A stretch of 64,000 nucleotides of DNA, taken from NCBI GenBank assembly GCA_001695595.3, contig MBPM02000018.1, positions 62,001-126,000 on the forward strand, in the 5' to 3' direction. A program made the translations under genes and the position numbers. How positions within the stretch are numbered: the first letter of the stretch is position 1; every line of letters starts with the position of its first letter. This DNA is from Plasmopara viticola. Lineage: Eukaryota > Oomycota > Peronosporomycetes > Peronosporales > Peronosporaceae. The notes beneath the pieces were generated by a model. The model made no database searches. It was not told where the DNA came from and worked only from the letters and a program-made list of their open reading frames with translations. Shown here piece after piece: positions 11,002-22,056 of this stretch.

Positions 11002-12721
11002 CGTGAAGCAGGACTGGAAAAAAACAAGTGTTCCTGAAGAAATGGACCCACGTCGAACCAAGCGGCAATCTCGTGTGCAAACAGGATCTAGCGCTGGCCA
11101 AGAAGCTCATGCTTTCGAGGACGAAAACATCGAGTTAAATTCACCGACATTCTGGCGTGCGAGTGTAAACGCTAACAAATCTTACGACTTATCCGAACCA
11201 GCCACTTATCATGATGCTGTAAGTGGACCTGATAAGCTTCATTGGCGCAAAGCTATTCGTGCCGAACTTGATCCAATACAACTTCGTCAAGCCTTTCGAG
11301 CTGCAAAGTTGCGTCAGGACTACAAGCTATTGAAACCAAGTGGGTTTTGATCAAGCGAAAGGCCGACGGCTCAATTGAGAAATACAAGGCTCGACTCGTG
11401 GCAAAGGGCTTTCGACAAAGATATGGAATTGACTATACAAAAACGTTTTCGCCTGTGGTCAAGTACGTAACGTTACAAATTATCATCGCCTTGGAGAAAA
11501 ACTTGGAGTGGCCACTTGATTAATTGGATGTAGCGACAGTTTTTCTATATGGAAGGATGAAGGAAGTTGTTTACTGCACTACACTAGAAGGAGTTTAAAA
11601 TTTGATAAGGAATCTGACTGTCTTGTACTCGACAAGGCAATTTATGGTCTCAAACAAGCATTTCGCGTATGGAATGAAACTTTTGATGAGTTTGTGTGCT
11701 CGATTAATTATCAAGTTTCAGCCTTCAATCGGTGCCTTTACATCAAGGTTTCAAGCAACCACTGCGTGCTACTTCTGGTATATGTCGATGATGTTTTGAT
11801 TACTGGGAGCTCGACAGCGTTGATTGCAAATACGAAAATTATCTTGAGAATCGCTATGAGATGACCGATAGTGGCAAGTGTGCGTTTGCCCTGGGCATTG
11901 AGCTTGTAGACAACGACAACGGTAGCGTTACAATGTGTCAACGCCGATACATCAATGACATATTTAAGCGAGCCGTATGGATGATTGCAAGTCAGTTATA
12001 ACTTCAGCAGACATTAGCACAAAGCTCGTGCCAAGCGACTCTCCAACCAAGGTAACCGCGCCAATTCGAGAAACGGTCGGAGCTCTCATGAATCTGACGA
12101 CAGCGACGCGGTCGGACATTGCATTCGCAGTTGGCAATGTATCAAGATTCATGGAAACCCGCAGATTGAGCATTGGGCTGCAGTCAAGCGTATATTTCGC
12201 TATTTGCAAGGTACAACATTTCATGGTATTTGCTTTCGGCCTGGTAACAAAGTCGACTTTTGTGGATACTCGGACGCAGATTGGACAGGTGATCACACCG
12301 ACCGCAAGTGGACTTCTGGCTTCGCTTTCATACTGATGAGTGCTCCGGTAAGCCGGGGAAGTAAATCGCAGTCAAGCGTTTCATTGTTAACCAGCGAAGC
12401 GGAGTACATTGCCCTAAGCTTAGCGGTTCATGAAGGTAAGTGGGTTCATCGCTTACTGTGCGAGATTTTGGATGTGGCAGGTGAGCTTGGACCGGAGTTC
12501 AAGATTTTTGACGACAACCACTTTGCCCCAAGATGACTAAGAATTCTGTCAATCATGGCCGAGCCAAACATATCGACATCATATACCACCACATCCGCGA
12601 CGAAGTCAAGCGTGGCGAAATAAACCTTAAGTATTGCGAGACCGAAAACATGCTGGCGGACATAATGACAAAACGCTTACCAGGACGGCGCTCCAAGAAC
12701 ATGACAGCGGACTATGGCATG
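11002..12721 (+). pseudogene. Copia-A integrase tail, RT and RNase H (A3)
   Basis: Frame 11003-11350 reads an acidic linker and FWRASVNANKSYDLSEPATYHDAVSGPDKLHWRKAI. RT follows with KRKADGSIEKYKA, KGFRQRYGIDYT, a stop replacing Gln in the DQLDV motif, LLVYVDDVL near 11771-11798 and ALGIELVDNDNGSVTMCQRRYINDI. RNase H 12200-12720 carries CGYSDADWTGDHTDRK, SLLTSEAEYIALSLAV, NHGRAKHIDI and ADIMTKRLPG. The last codons and the polypurine tract are missing. The fragment meets a different (A2-type) LTR at 12722. Confidence 0.85.
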
Positions 12722-13017
12722 TGTTACAGGGACATGCTGACCGGTACCGTATGGGTTCACTTGGTACACTGTAACAACTTGTACCCATTAACCGGTTAGC
12801 TCGAACCGGTCCAATACGACCACACGTTGATTGGACGAGTAAGGAATGATTGTGATGAGACGAACTAAAGGATAAAAAGAACCAGTGCATGTCTCATCAG
12901 CTAGAACTAACATTAAATGAATCACTTTTGAAATTCCATTCAAACCCCCAAGTGCCTTCTTCGCTTCGGTTGCCTCACCTCCGTCTCCTACCCAGCGCTC
13001 AAAGTCACCTTCCATCA
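12722..13017 (+). repeat. 5' LTR of Copia-A element A4 (A2-type LTR)
   Basis: 296 bp, TGTTACAGGGACATGCTGAC ... CACCTTCCATCA. Same length as the LTR at 17034-17329, from which it differs at about 20 positions (my count), so the element is not recent. Rich in ACCGGT-type palindromes. A diverged PBS (cgttataagctc) follows at 13018. Confidence 0.9.
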
Positions 13018-13036
13018 CGTTATAAGCTCAAGCACG

Positions 13037-14130
13037 ATGTCTCTTATCGACGATACCAAGATTTCCATCGACAAGTTCAACGGCGACAACTACGCCACGT
13101 GGAGCCGCTACATGCGTGGCGTGTTCCTGACCAAGTCGGTGTGGAGTGTGGTGAACCGCGAGACGTCGCCAAGCTTCACGGATCCCGGGGCGAAGGACGA
13201 GTATGTCAAGTAAAAAAACATCGCGTTCGGCTTGATGTTGCTCCACATGGACGCCGACTACCACCATGTGCTTGACAACTGCGAAGAAGCCTGGGTCGCG
13301 TTGACGCGTTTGCGTACACTGTACGGTGGGTCGCACAAGGCTAGGCGGATCTACCTGAAACGTCAGCTCTTCAGCATGGAAATGGCGGAAGGCAGCAATG
13401 TCCTTCATCATTGCAACGAGGTCCTCAATATCAACGCGAAGCTCGGCAGTATCGGCGCCAAGATGGAAGACGAAGACGTCGCGATCTACCTGCTTCGTAG
13501 TTTCCCCAAGAGCTACGAGAACGTGGTGCTCAGTTTGGAAATGCGCATTGCAGAGCTGAAGACGCAAGACTTGGTGAAGGTGCTCACGAACGAGCACATC
13601 AAGCGACAAGGCGAGAAGACTGCGTCTATCAAGGTCGAAGAAGCAGCGAAAGCTTCCAACGCCAAGCGCGAAGTGCGTCGCTGCACGTACTGCGGGAAAC
13701 TGGGGCACGTCATTGACAAGTGCCGGGCCACGCAGAAAGAAGAAGACCGAGGAGGAGCACGACGAGGCCGAAGTGGTCGCCGTGCCAACACCATCAAGTT
13801 GCGAGACTGGCGCGACGACGACGATTTTGACGCGGTCGCATTTGCAGTCTTTATGGAGTGCGGCGTGTCGACGTGCAAGAAGTTTCAAGGAACGTGGGCC
13901 ATCGACAGTGGCGCCACACACCACATTTGCAACGACAAGGCCAAGTTCGTCGAAATCAAGAGTGCGACGACGGGGTATTGACCGTGGCCAACGGGCACAC
14001 CGCCAAGATTTTGGGTGTGGGGATTGTGGTGCAACAAGTCTCTCTGTCCAACGGCACCACGCGCGACATCAGGATCGAAGACGCACTCTACGTCACAAGC
14101 ATGAACAAGAATCTGCTGTCGGTGTCCTAA
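13037..14130 (+). pseudogene. Copia-A gag and protease (A4)
   Basis: Start ATG 13037 ([28 protein letters not shown]). In this copy the PBS ATG is mutated to ATA, so the second ATG is used for the call. One in-frame TAA (13211-13213), then open to 13981: [23 protein letters not shown], zinc knuckle [14 protein letters not shown], Arg-rich tail, protease [15 protein letters not shown] frameshift near 13975 moves to the frame [16 protein letters not shown] ... KNLLSVS, ending in a stop at 14130. Only about two lesions across 360 codons make it one of the better preserved gag genes here. Confidence 0.88.
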
Positions 14131-15574
14131 CATCAATAGCAGCGGACAGTTCATGGTGATCTTCGACGGTGCTGAAATGCACATTGCGCGGAAGAAGTCT
14201 CGACAAGTCGTTGCCGCCGCAGACCTCGTTGACGGCCTATACTGGCTCCGCGTGCCACGCGCAAGCGCTAACTTCGTGTCCAGGATTTCAATCAACGGAG
14301 TCGACCTCCATGCGCGAATGGGCCACGCTCCAAACGACGTTCTTCGCAAGTTGATATCAAGCGGCATGGTGACAGATGCTCAGATACCTCCAACGTCAAA
14401 GAACTCGAGCAAGTGCAGTGTGTGCCAGCAGGGCAAGAACCATTTCCGATCAATACGAACAAGTTCAAGTACAAGCCGTTTGAGTTTCTGCATTTCGGCA
14501 ACTGCGAGCCAATGAAGAATGAATCGCTTGGTGGCAGCAGGCATTTGCTGCTCATCACCGACATGGCCTCCGGCTGCATGACCGGCTTCTGCATTCGCGC
14601 CCGCTCAAAGAGTGAACGCTGTCTCCGAAGCTTCATTACAAAAGTGAAGCGCCAGTTCAACGCCAAAGTCAAGTACGTGCGTCACGATGGGCCAAGGAGT
14701 TCAAGACAAGATCACTTGTGGCCTTCTACGAAGAGCATGGCACCGAAGTGCAGCCAACCGTTCGGTACGCACACCAGACGAACGGTACTGCAGAGCGCGC
14801 AAATAGAACCATTGTGACGATCGACCGCAGCATGCTTCACCACGCCGGCGTGGACAAGCGATTTTGGGCTGAAGCGGCGATGACGGCGATCTGCATCAAG
14901 AATCGACTGCCGTCCCCAAGATCCCCGGAAAAACGCCGTACGAGATTGTGTACAAGTCGAAGCCCAACGTGAAGCACATGCGAGCCTTTGGGTGCAAGGC
15001 TTACGTTTTGACGCCGAAGGAGAAGCGACAGAAGTGAGACTCAAAAGCTCGTGCAGGCATTTTTATGGGCTACGAGGAACGGTCCAAGGCGTCTCGCGCT
15101 TACGACATCGAGGCGGGGAAGGTTGTGATCTCTCGCGATGTCACTTTTGACAAAACAAGCTTCAACACGAGCTCGGTCGATGAAGATCCCGAAGTTGAAG
15201 AAGCCATCGAGTACCTGGACGACCTCGAGGTCTCTGACTCCGAAGAAGTACGCGTCTTCAAGCAGACAGGGAAGCGAAAAGCGAACTCCGAGCCGGACAC
15301 GCGTCGACGTTCAAGTGGTCCGCGCCGTCGAACTGGACTTGAGGAAGCAAGCGCACCTGCCAATGACTCGGACGATCAAGGTCAAGATTCCTTGGCCCGA
15401 GAAGTGAAAACGGAAGACGAAGGTGACAGCTACTCCACTCCACCTGTGTTTTGGCGAGCAAGTGCAAACGCAGTGGAAGCAAGCGACAGCGCTGAACCGA
15501 AGACCTTCCAAGATGCCGTAACGGGCCCGATCAAATTTACTGGCGCAAGGCCATACGTGCGGAACTCAAATTGA
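14131..15574 (+). pseudogene. Copia-A integrase (A4)
   Basis: GAG-pre-integrase motif [16 protein letters not shown], knuckle-like CSVCQQGK, then the core: FLHFGNCEPM (the usual first catalytic Asp is replaced by Asn), KVKYVRHDG (second Asp), YAHQTNGTAERANRTIV (catalytic Glu). Frameshifts near 14440, 14695 and 14918. The C-terminal frame 15065-15574 reads GYEERSKASRAYDIEAGKVVISRDVTFDKTSF followed by a long acidic and Lys/Arg linker (DLEVSDSEEV, GKRKAN) typical of Ty1/copia between INT and RT. Confidence 0.85.
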
Positions 15575-17020
15575 TGCGTCTTCGTGGGGTGTTTCGTACT
15601 GCCAAGTTACCCAAAAATAAATGCGCGGTTGGGACCAAGTGGGTCTTCAAAATCAAGCGCAAAACATACGGATCCATCGAGAGGTACAGGGCTCGGATTG
15701 TCGCGAAGGGCTTCGTGCAGAAGTACGGCATTGATTACACGGAGACATTCTCTCCTGTCGTGAAGTACGTGACACTTCGCATGATCATCGCCATCACCAA
15801 GCTCTTCGGATGGCCTCTGGATCAACTTGACGTCGTCACTGCCTTCCTGTACGGATTGATGAAGGAGAAGGTATTCTGCTGCGTGCCCGAGGGTGTTGAG
15901 CTGGACGACGGATTTGATTGCGTGGAGCATCTGAAGGCGATCTATGGTCTCAAGCAAGCTTCGCGAGTATAGATCGAGAATTCTGACGAGTACGTTTGCT
16001 CAATTGCGCCTCAAGCTACGACCCGTGCCTCTACATCAAGGATGTCAACGGCGAATGCGTTCTCCTGTTGGTATACGCCGACGACGTTTTGATCATCGGA
16101 AGCTCCAAGACACTGAATGATGAAGTCAAGCGCCAGCTCAAGGGTCGATTTGAGATGAACGACAGTGACAAGTGTTGCTTCATTCTCGGCATCGAAGTCA
16201 TCGACAACAAGGACGGGAGCGTGACGTTAAGCCAAGCGCGCTATATCAACGACATTTTGGAGCGTTTCGGCATGCAAAAATTGCAAACCTGTTGCGAGTC
16301 CTGTAGATATCAGCATATGACTAGTTCTAAGTGATGCCTTGACCAAGCTGGACGCTCCGTTTCGTGAAGCTGTCGGTGCACTCATGTACTTGATGACCTC
16401 GACTCGTCCGTACATTGCCTTTGCAGTCGGATATGTGTCGCGCCTCATGGAGTACCCGCAAGTGGAACACTGGACGGTCGTCGAGAGGATTTTTCGCTAT
16501 CTTCAAGGCACCAAGTCGCACGTAATTCGCTTTATTCCAAACAAGGGCGTGGACTGTCGCGGCTGCTCCGATGCTCACTGGTCCGGCGACTACAGTGACC
16601 GTAAGTTGACTTACTGGTTCAAGTCCTTGGCGGACCAGTGTCGTGGGGTTTCAAGAAGCAGTCCAGCGTATCGCTATCCACGAGCGAAGCCGAATACATC
16701 GCGCTAAGTTTGGCGATCCAAGAGGGCAAGTGGGTTCACAAGCTACTGTGCGAGATTTTGGCGGCTTCAGGCGAAGACACTCCAGACTTGAAGATATTCG
16801 AGGACAATCAGTCGTGTATTAAGATGACCGAGATCCCTGTCATGGCCGCGCCAAGCACATCGACATCAAGTACTATCACATCCGCGGTGAATTGAAGCGT
16901 GGGGAAACTCTCGTCGACTACTACGAAACTGCGACCATGCTAGCGGACATCATGACGAAGGGACTCGGTGGACCTCGTCACAAGGACTTGACGATGGCTA
17001 TCAGCATCCGCGAGTGTTCG
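15571..17020 (+). pseudogene. Copia-A reverse transcriptase and RNase H (A4)
   Basis: RT frame 15571-15972: [62 protein letters not shown] then a stop. Second block 15996-16334 holds the catalytic motif as YADD (LLLVYADDVLIIGSS). RNase H: SDAHWSGDYSDRKLT, STSEAEYIALSLAIQEGKW, EDNQSCIKM, ADIMTKGL to CSY before the polypurine tract. Frameshifts near 15535, 15980, 16330, 16620 and 16840. Confidence 0.85.
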
Positions 17021-17033
17021 TATTGAGGGGGCG

Positions 17034-17329
17034 TGGTAAAGGTACATGCTGACCGGTACCGTATGGGTTCACTTGATACACTGTAACAGCTTGTACCCAT
17101 TGACCAGTTAGCCCGAACCGGTCCAATACGACCACTCATCGATTGGACGAGTAGGGAATGATTGTGATGAGACGAACTAAAGGATAAAAAGAGCTAGTGC
17201 ATGTCTCATCAGCTAGAACTAACATTAGATGAATCACTGCTGAATTTCCATTCAAACCCCCAAGTGCCTTCTCCGCTTCGGTTGCCTCACCTCCGTCTCC
17301 TACCCAGTGCTCAAAGTCACCTTCCATCA
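17034..17329 (+). repeat. 3' LTR of Copia-A element A4
   Basis: 296 bp, TGGTAAAGGTACATGCTGAC ... CACCTTCCATCA, preceded by the polypurine tract TTGAGGGGGCG. The right flank actgctttaatgttgagg is a B reverse-transcriptase sequence. Confidence 0.9.
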
Positions 17330-18926
17330 ACTGCTTTAATGTTGAGGCGGCTAACGTCATATTTGTAGGGGAAGATATGCCAACTACGTTTGCGTCGGCT
17401 ATGGAATAACGCAAGCAAATGGAAAGAAGCATGCGACTCGCTGTTGAAAAATGACACCTGGGATATTGTGCAGCTGCCGAAAGGACGCAAAGCGATCGGT
17501 TGCAGATGGTTGTTTCGTGTCAAAGAGCAACAAGATGGTTAAGTTGCACGATACAAGGCTCGACTGGTTACAAAGGGTTTTTTGCGGAAGTTTGGCATCG
17601 ATTATGAGGAAATTTTTGCATCTGTGGCCAAGTTCACCTCGATTCGGATCGTGCTGAGTTTGGTAGCCAGATATAATCTTTTGCTTCACCAAATGGATGT
17701 GAAGACGGCGTTTTTAAATGGTATGCTCAATGAAGACATCTATATGGCACAGCCGGACGGATACATTGACGCAGCTCACCCCGACTACGTGTGCAAGCTG
17801 AAGCGATCGTTGTACGGATTAAAACAGTCTCCTCGCATGTGGAGTCAAAGCATTGATCCTTAAAATTGGTTTCTGCAAGTGCGACTCGGATCATTGTGTG
17901 TATGTCAAACGGAATGGTAATGGTGACATGACCTTTGTGGTTCTATACGTTGACGACCTTGTCATCGCTAGTGGCAACAAAGAGCTCCTCGAGTCGACTA
18001 AGCGTATGCCGAGCAATCTGTTTGAGAAGACAGATCTTGATAAACTCAAGTATTTTCTCGGTGTTGAGATAAAGAGCGACCACAAGGCTGGCCAAGTGAC
18101 GATGCGGCAACCAAATTTCCTGAAGTCAATATTGATCAAGTTTGGCATGCAAGAAAGTAAGCCTGTGAGGATGCCACAAGACCCTGGACTTAAGTTGAAG
18201 AAGAACATGTGCGAAAGCGGCTCCAAACATGAAGAAACAATGAAGAATGTGCCTTACCGGAGTGCCGTCGGAGCAAATATGTACTTAATGGTGGCGTCGC
18301 GTCCGGACCTCGCTGCAGCTGTGGGTGTACTCAGTCAATTTGCGTCTGATCCCTGTCCAACACACTGGCAAGCTCTCTAGCGCGTACTGCGGTACTTTCA
18401 AGCAACACCAGCATATGGGATCAAATTTACACGTGCTGGCTCCGCTAAGCTGATGGGCTATTCGAATGCAGATTGGGCCGGAGACATTGAGTCTCGCAAA
18501 AGCACGAGTGGGTATTTGTTCAAGCTAGACGGCGGACGTATCATCTGGCAAAGCAAGAAACAGCGGACAGTGGCACTTTCATCGACGGAAGCCGAATACA
18601 GGTTACACAAGAAGCAGTGTGGCTTAAGACGTTTCTGTGCGAACTCGGCGAATTAAGGAGTGACGATGCGATCAAGATCTATGAGGACAACCAAGGCTCG
18701 ATTGCACTAGCCAAGAACCCGGAGTTCCACAAGCGCACTAAGCACATCGACATTCGATACTACTTTGTGCGCAAAAAGGCTGAAGCTAGTCAAGTGGTGC
18801 TCGAGTACTGTCAAACTCAGGATATGATGGTCGACATCATGACAAGTCTATTTCAGCTTCGCAATTCAGCAAACTTCGGAGCATGCTCGGCATTCAAGCA
18901 CAAAAGGCTCTCGAGTCGAGTGGGAG
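17330..18926 (+). pseudogene. Copia-B RT and RNase H fragment (B7)
   Basis: Starts inside RT at the A4 LTR. Frames 17451-17863 and 17853-18380 give [89 protein letters not shown] (YVDD), KSILIKFGMQESKPVRMPQDPG, SRPDLAAAVGVLSQFASDPCPTHW. RNase H: GYSNADWAGDIESRKSTSGY (first Asp neighbourhood NADW), ALSSTEAEY, then a short deletion to KQCGL and EDNQGSIALAKNPEFHKRTKHIDIRYYF. About six stops or frameshifts. The end runs into the LTR at 18927. Confidence 0.88.
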
Positions 18927-19190
18927 TGTTGTCGAAGATGCTGGCGAAGAAATGCCTCGACCAGCGACTGCATACCAGTAAGTACCGTAAACTGCAATCC
19001 GTTGATGACTGCTTGAAGGAGCGGGTTCAAGATGAGCAAAAGATCGGTTTCGGGATGGGAAGATAATAGCGCCTGGATGGGAAGATGATTGCGCCCAGAT
19101 GGTAAGGGTAGCATGTAGTTGCGAACTAAGGACCTTATATATATTCACTTTGCATTCTACTAACAAGTGCTCACTTCGACTTATTCAATG
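18927..19190 (+). repeat. Copia-B LTR shared by B7 (3') and B3 (5')
   Basis: 264 bp, TGTTGTCGAAGATGCTGGCG ... CGACTTATTCAAT. On the left is the B polypurine tract GAGTGGGAG after RNase H. On the right is the full 13-nt PBS GGGTTATGAGCCC. One LTR thus serves as the 3' end of one copy and the 5' end of the next, the tandem form produced by LTR-LTR recombination. Two 22-bp internal units at 19055-19100, TATA-like cttatatatattcac near 19132. Confidence 0.88.
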
Positions 19191-19820
19191 GGTTATGAGC
19201 CCAAGTCCCGCACACTCTGCTCTGTTCTCCGACAACGACCAAGCCCTCGTCATGGACGTCGCCGCACCCTCGCGTATCAACAATTCGACGGAACGAACTT
19301 CCATACGTGGAAGTTCAAGATGCAAATGGTGCTGGAAGAGCGCGGTCTGTGGGAGGTCACGAGCGCTGAGATCAAGTACGAGCACTGTCTTACGCAGCTG
19401 GATCAAAGCACGTACAAGCGCAAGTCCCGGCCATCATCTGCCTTGCCATGGAGGACTCTCAGCTACCATTGGTACGGTCGGCGAAAAGTGCGCAGGATGC
19501 ATGGTTGCGTCTAGAAGGGCATTTTGAGAAGAAGACTTAAGCGAATAAGCTCTTTCTTCGTCGACGCTTCTTCACGACGATGATGGACGAAGGTGATGAT
19601 TTGTTGCAGCACATCAACAAGATCAAGACGCTGGCGGAGCAGCTGGACGCGGTTGGCGCTCCGGTCAGCGAGGACGACTTGGTGATCACGCTTCTTGCTA
19701 GCCTTAACGAGTCATACCAGTTTCTTATCACGGCATTGGAGTCTAGAGCCGACTCACTCACGTGGGAGCTGGTAACGTCGCGGCTATTACATGAGGATAT
19801 GAAGCGCAAAGAATAAGGCA
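19191..19820 (+). pseudogene. Copia-B gag (B3)
   Basis: Frame from the PBS ATG at 19195 (MSPSPAHSALFSDNDQALVMDVAAPSRIN) is lost by a 1-base deletion before FDGTNFHTWKFKMQMVLEERGLWEV. Later block 19580-19816 reads MMDEGDDLLQHINKIKTLAEQLDAVGAPVSEDDLVITLLASLNESYQFLITALESRADSLTWELVTSRLLHEDMKRKE then a stop. At least three lesions. The remainder of gag with the knuckle is in the next frame. Confidence 0.85.
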
Positions 19821-19861
19821 GTAGCACTGAAGGCAGCGCGTCAGGCTAAGTTCAAGCGTTT

Positions 19862-21352
19862 ATGACAAGCGACAACGGACGGCGCAAGGGACGGCAACCT
19901 CCTGCTAATAGAAGCTCGTGTCATTACTGTGGAGAGCACGGACATTGGATCGCCAAGTGCCCAGTGCGAATTCGCGAGAACACGGAGCGGCAGAAACCTC
20001 AACGAGCTCACGTAGCACAGAGTGAAGAAGACTCTGGTGACTACTTTTTTTCGGCTGGCGGCAGTATGGGAGCCGTCAAGAAGAGCAACGTTTGGCTGGT
20101 CGACTCAGATGCGACGCAGCACATGTCTTTCTCAAATGACTTAATGAAAAACTATATCAAGATTGCACCGATTGGTGTGCATCTTGCCGACGACGGTGTG
20201 GTTCAGGCGATTGGAACAGGTGACATTGCAATGTCGATGACGACTTCGCGTGGAGTGGAAAAGGGAGTGCTTACAAACGTGTGGCATATACCGAAGCTAA
20301 CGCGGAACTTGTTTTCGGTTGGACGCTCTACGAAAGATGTGGGTCCAGTCACGTTCGAGACCGACGGCTGCTTTGCTCAAGCAAAAGGGGTTCGGTGGAA
20401 ACTCGGTGAACGTCAAGGCAGAGGCTTGTTTAAGCTTTGCATGACGCCAGTGAAGGCAGACGAGGTCAATATGGCAAGTTCGAAAAGCTGCGTTGGGGAC
20501 ACCAATTCGTACCTCTGGCACCTTCGACTTGGCCATATTGGCCATGGCGGTTTGGAAGTCATCGTCAAAAAGGATTACGGCACTGGCATTGACATTACGT
20601 CAGTAAAGCAGTGGGAGCTTTGTGAAAGGTGTGCATTGGGAAAGCAAACCCAAGCAACATACATGAATTCGTCGCCAAACCGAGCAAAAGATGTGCTTGA
20701 CGCCATTCACAGTGATGTATGTGGCCCAATACGGACCCCAACACACAGTGGCAAGCGATATTTTGTCACTTTCATAGATGACAAGTCGCACTTCTGCGCG
20801 CTTTACCTACTTCGAAACAAGTCGGAAGTGGCTGACAAGTTCGCTAAGTTTGTTGCCTATGCTGAAACGCAAACGAATAAGCGGGTCAAGCTTCTTCGAA
20901 GTGACAACGGTGGCGAATACACGTCAGGAGCGATGGCCAAGTTCTGTGCTGACCGTGGCATTGTGCAGAAGTTTACGCCTCCATACACTCCTCAGCTAAA
21001 TGGTGTTGCCGAGCGCATGAACCGAACTTTGTTTGAGTGTACTCGGTGTATTCTTGAGCATGCTAGTCTTAAAAAAGCATATTGGGGTGAGGCTGTGATG
21101 ACCGCAACTTTTCTTCGAAACCGGTGCCCAACACGTGCGATTAGCCACGACAAGTCGCCACATGAGCTTTGGACTGGCAAGAAACCTCTTTTGGCCAACC
21201 TCAAAGTCTTTGATTGTCATGCCTACGTACATGTCCCGAAAGAAAAACGATGTAGTTTGATGCTTGTTCGGTGCGATGTCGGTTCCTCGGATACAGCGAG
21301 CACGAGAAAGCGTTTCGTTTTGAAACAATTAAAAGTGGTCGAGTGCTTGTGA
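19862..21352 (+). CDS. Copia-B zinc knuckle, protease and integrase open frame (B3)
   Basis: The longest complete open frame in the window, 496 codons. In order: zinc knuckle CHYCGEHGHWIAKC (about residues 19-32), protease WLVDSDATQHMS (the DSG triad reads DSD, a change expected to damage it), DVHLADDGVVQAIGTGDI-like region, GAG-pre-integrase zinc motif H-LRLGHIGH ... CERCALGKQT (HHCC), integrase core with HSDVCGPI (first Asp), LLRSDNGGEYTSG (second Asp) and TPQLNGVAERMNRTLFE (Glu), then WGEAVMTATFLRNRCPTRA and KPLLANLKVFDCHAYV. A frameshift near 21260 scrambles the last 30 residues. The ATG is internal to gag, so this is a fragment of a polyprotein, not a separate gene. A gene finder would probably call it. 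Confidence 0.85.
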   Translation: MTSDNGRRKGRQPPANRSSCHYCGEHGHWIAKCPVRIRENTERQKPQRAHVAQSEEDSGDYFFSAGGSMGAVKKSNVWLVDSDATQHMSFSNDLMKNYIKIAPIGVHLADDGVVQAIGTGDIAMSMTTSRGVEKGVLTNVWHIPKLTRNLFSVGRSTKDVGPVTFETDGCFAQAKGVRWKLGERQGRGLFKLCMTPVKADEVNMASSKSCVGDTNSYLWHLRLGHIGHGGLEVIVKKDYGTGIDITSVKQWELCERCALGKQTQATYMNSSPNRAKDVLDAIHSDVCGPIRTPTHSGKRYFVTFIDDKSHFCALYLLRNKSEVADKFAKFVAYAETQTNKRVKLLRSDNGGEYTSGAMAKFCADRGIVQKFTPPYTPQLNGVAERMNRTLFECTRCILEHASLKKAYWGEAVMTATFLRNRCPTRAISHDKSPHELWTGKKPLLANLKVFDCHAYVHVPKEKRCSLMLVRCDVGSSDTASTRKRFVLKQLKVVECL

Positions 21353-22056
21353 GCCGAAACGCACAATTTATGGAGGACACTTTTGACGGTAAGAGACTCA
21401 AACACGGATTTGATGAAGTTGTTATTCAAGATGACGAAGAGCCTCATCTGGATGCAACACCAAATGACGAGACGGATCATGTAGTAGAAGACACAACGAA
21501 AATTTGACTTTGGGGACCCTTGAGGCAAGCGACACCAGCGTGCACGGTCGCTGGAACAAGTTACAGAAGTTCCGGGAGTTAAGCGTTATAGTCACTGCCA
21601 AGGTCTTGAAGAAGTGTCTGCCGCAACCCACGATTTTGAAGCTGCGTACATTGTTGGTACATTGGGGAAAATGCGCACATCGTTTACGTCGGCAATGGAA
21701 TCAAATGACGCAGCCAAGTGGAAGAAAGCGTGCGACTCGGAAATGGAATCGCTACGCAAGAATAAGACCTGGACACTTGTGTCATTGCCAGAAGGTCGCA
21801 AAGCAATAGGCAACAGATGGGTGTTTCAAAAAAAGGAAAATTATGTCGGCAAAGTCGAGCGGTACAAGGCGCGTTTGGTGGCCAAGGGATATTCACAAAA
21901 GTATGGCGTCGACTATAAAGAAACGTTCGCGCCAGTGGCCAAGTTCACTTCGATTCGAATGCTTCTCGGTCTGGCAGCCAAGTATAGCCTTACTGTGCAT
22001 CAAATGGATGTCAAGACTGCTTTTTTGAACGTACTTCTAAATGAGGACATCTATAT
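21353..22056 (+). pseudogene. Copia-B integrase tail and RT N-terminal half (B3, left part)
   Basis: FRFETIKSGRVLVSRNAQFMEDTF, acidic linker, then frame 21614-22056: [87 protein letters not shown]. Cut at 22056 by the B2 LTR. The missing RT continuation (MRQPDGFVDKK) is found at 43848, with the target duplication TATAT / TACAT. Confidence 0.85.

Larger units (their letters stand above)
13018..17033 (+). mobile_element. Copia-A element A4, internal region between two LTRs
   Basis: The only A element in the window with both LTRs and no nested insertion. Internal order is gag, zinc knuckle, protease, integrase, RT, RNase H, polypurine tract TTGAGGGGGCG (17022-17033). The left flank (GCATG) and right flank (ACTGC) of the LTR pair do not match. 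On the left is the A3 RNase H and on the right a B reverse transcriptase, so the present neighbours are not its original target. Confidence 0.85.

Noticed and set aside
13028..13924. 298-codon minus-strand open frame
   Set aside because: It is antisense to the A4 gag-protease gene, whose plus-strand reading has the zinc knuckle, DSGA and capsid motifs. No motif on the minus strand.
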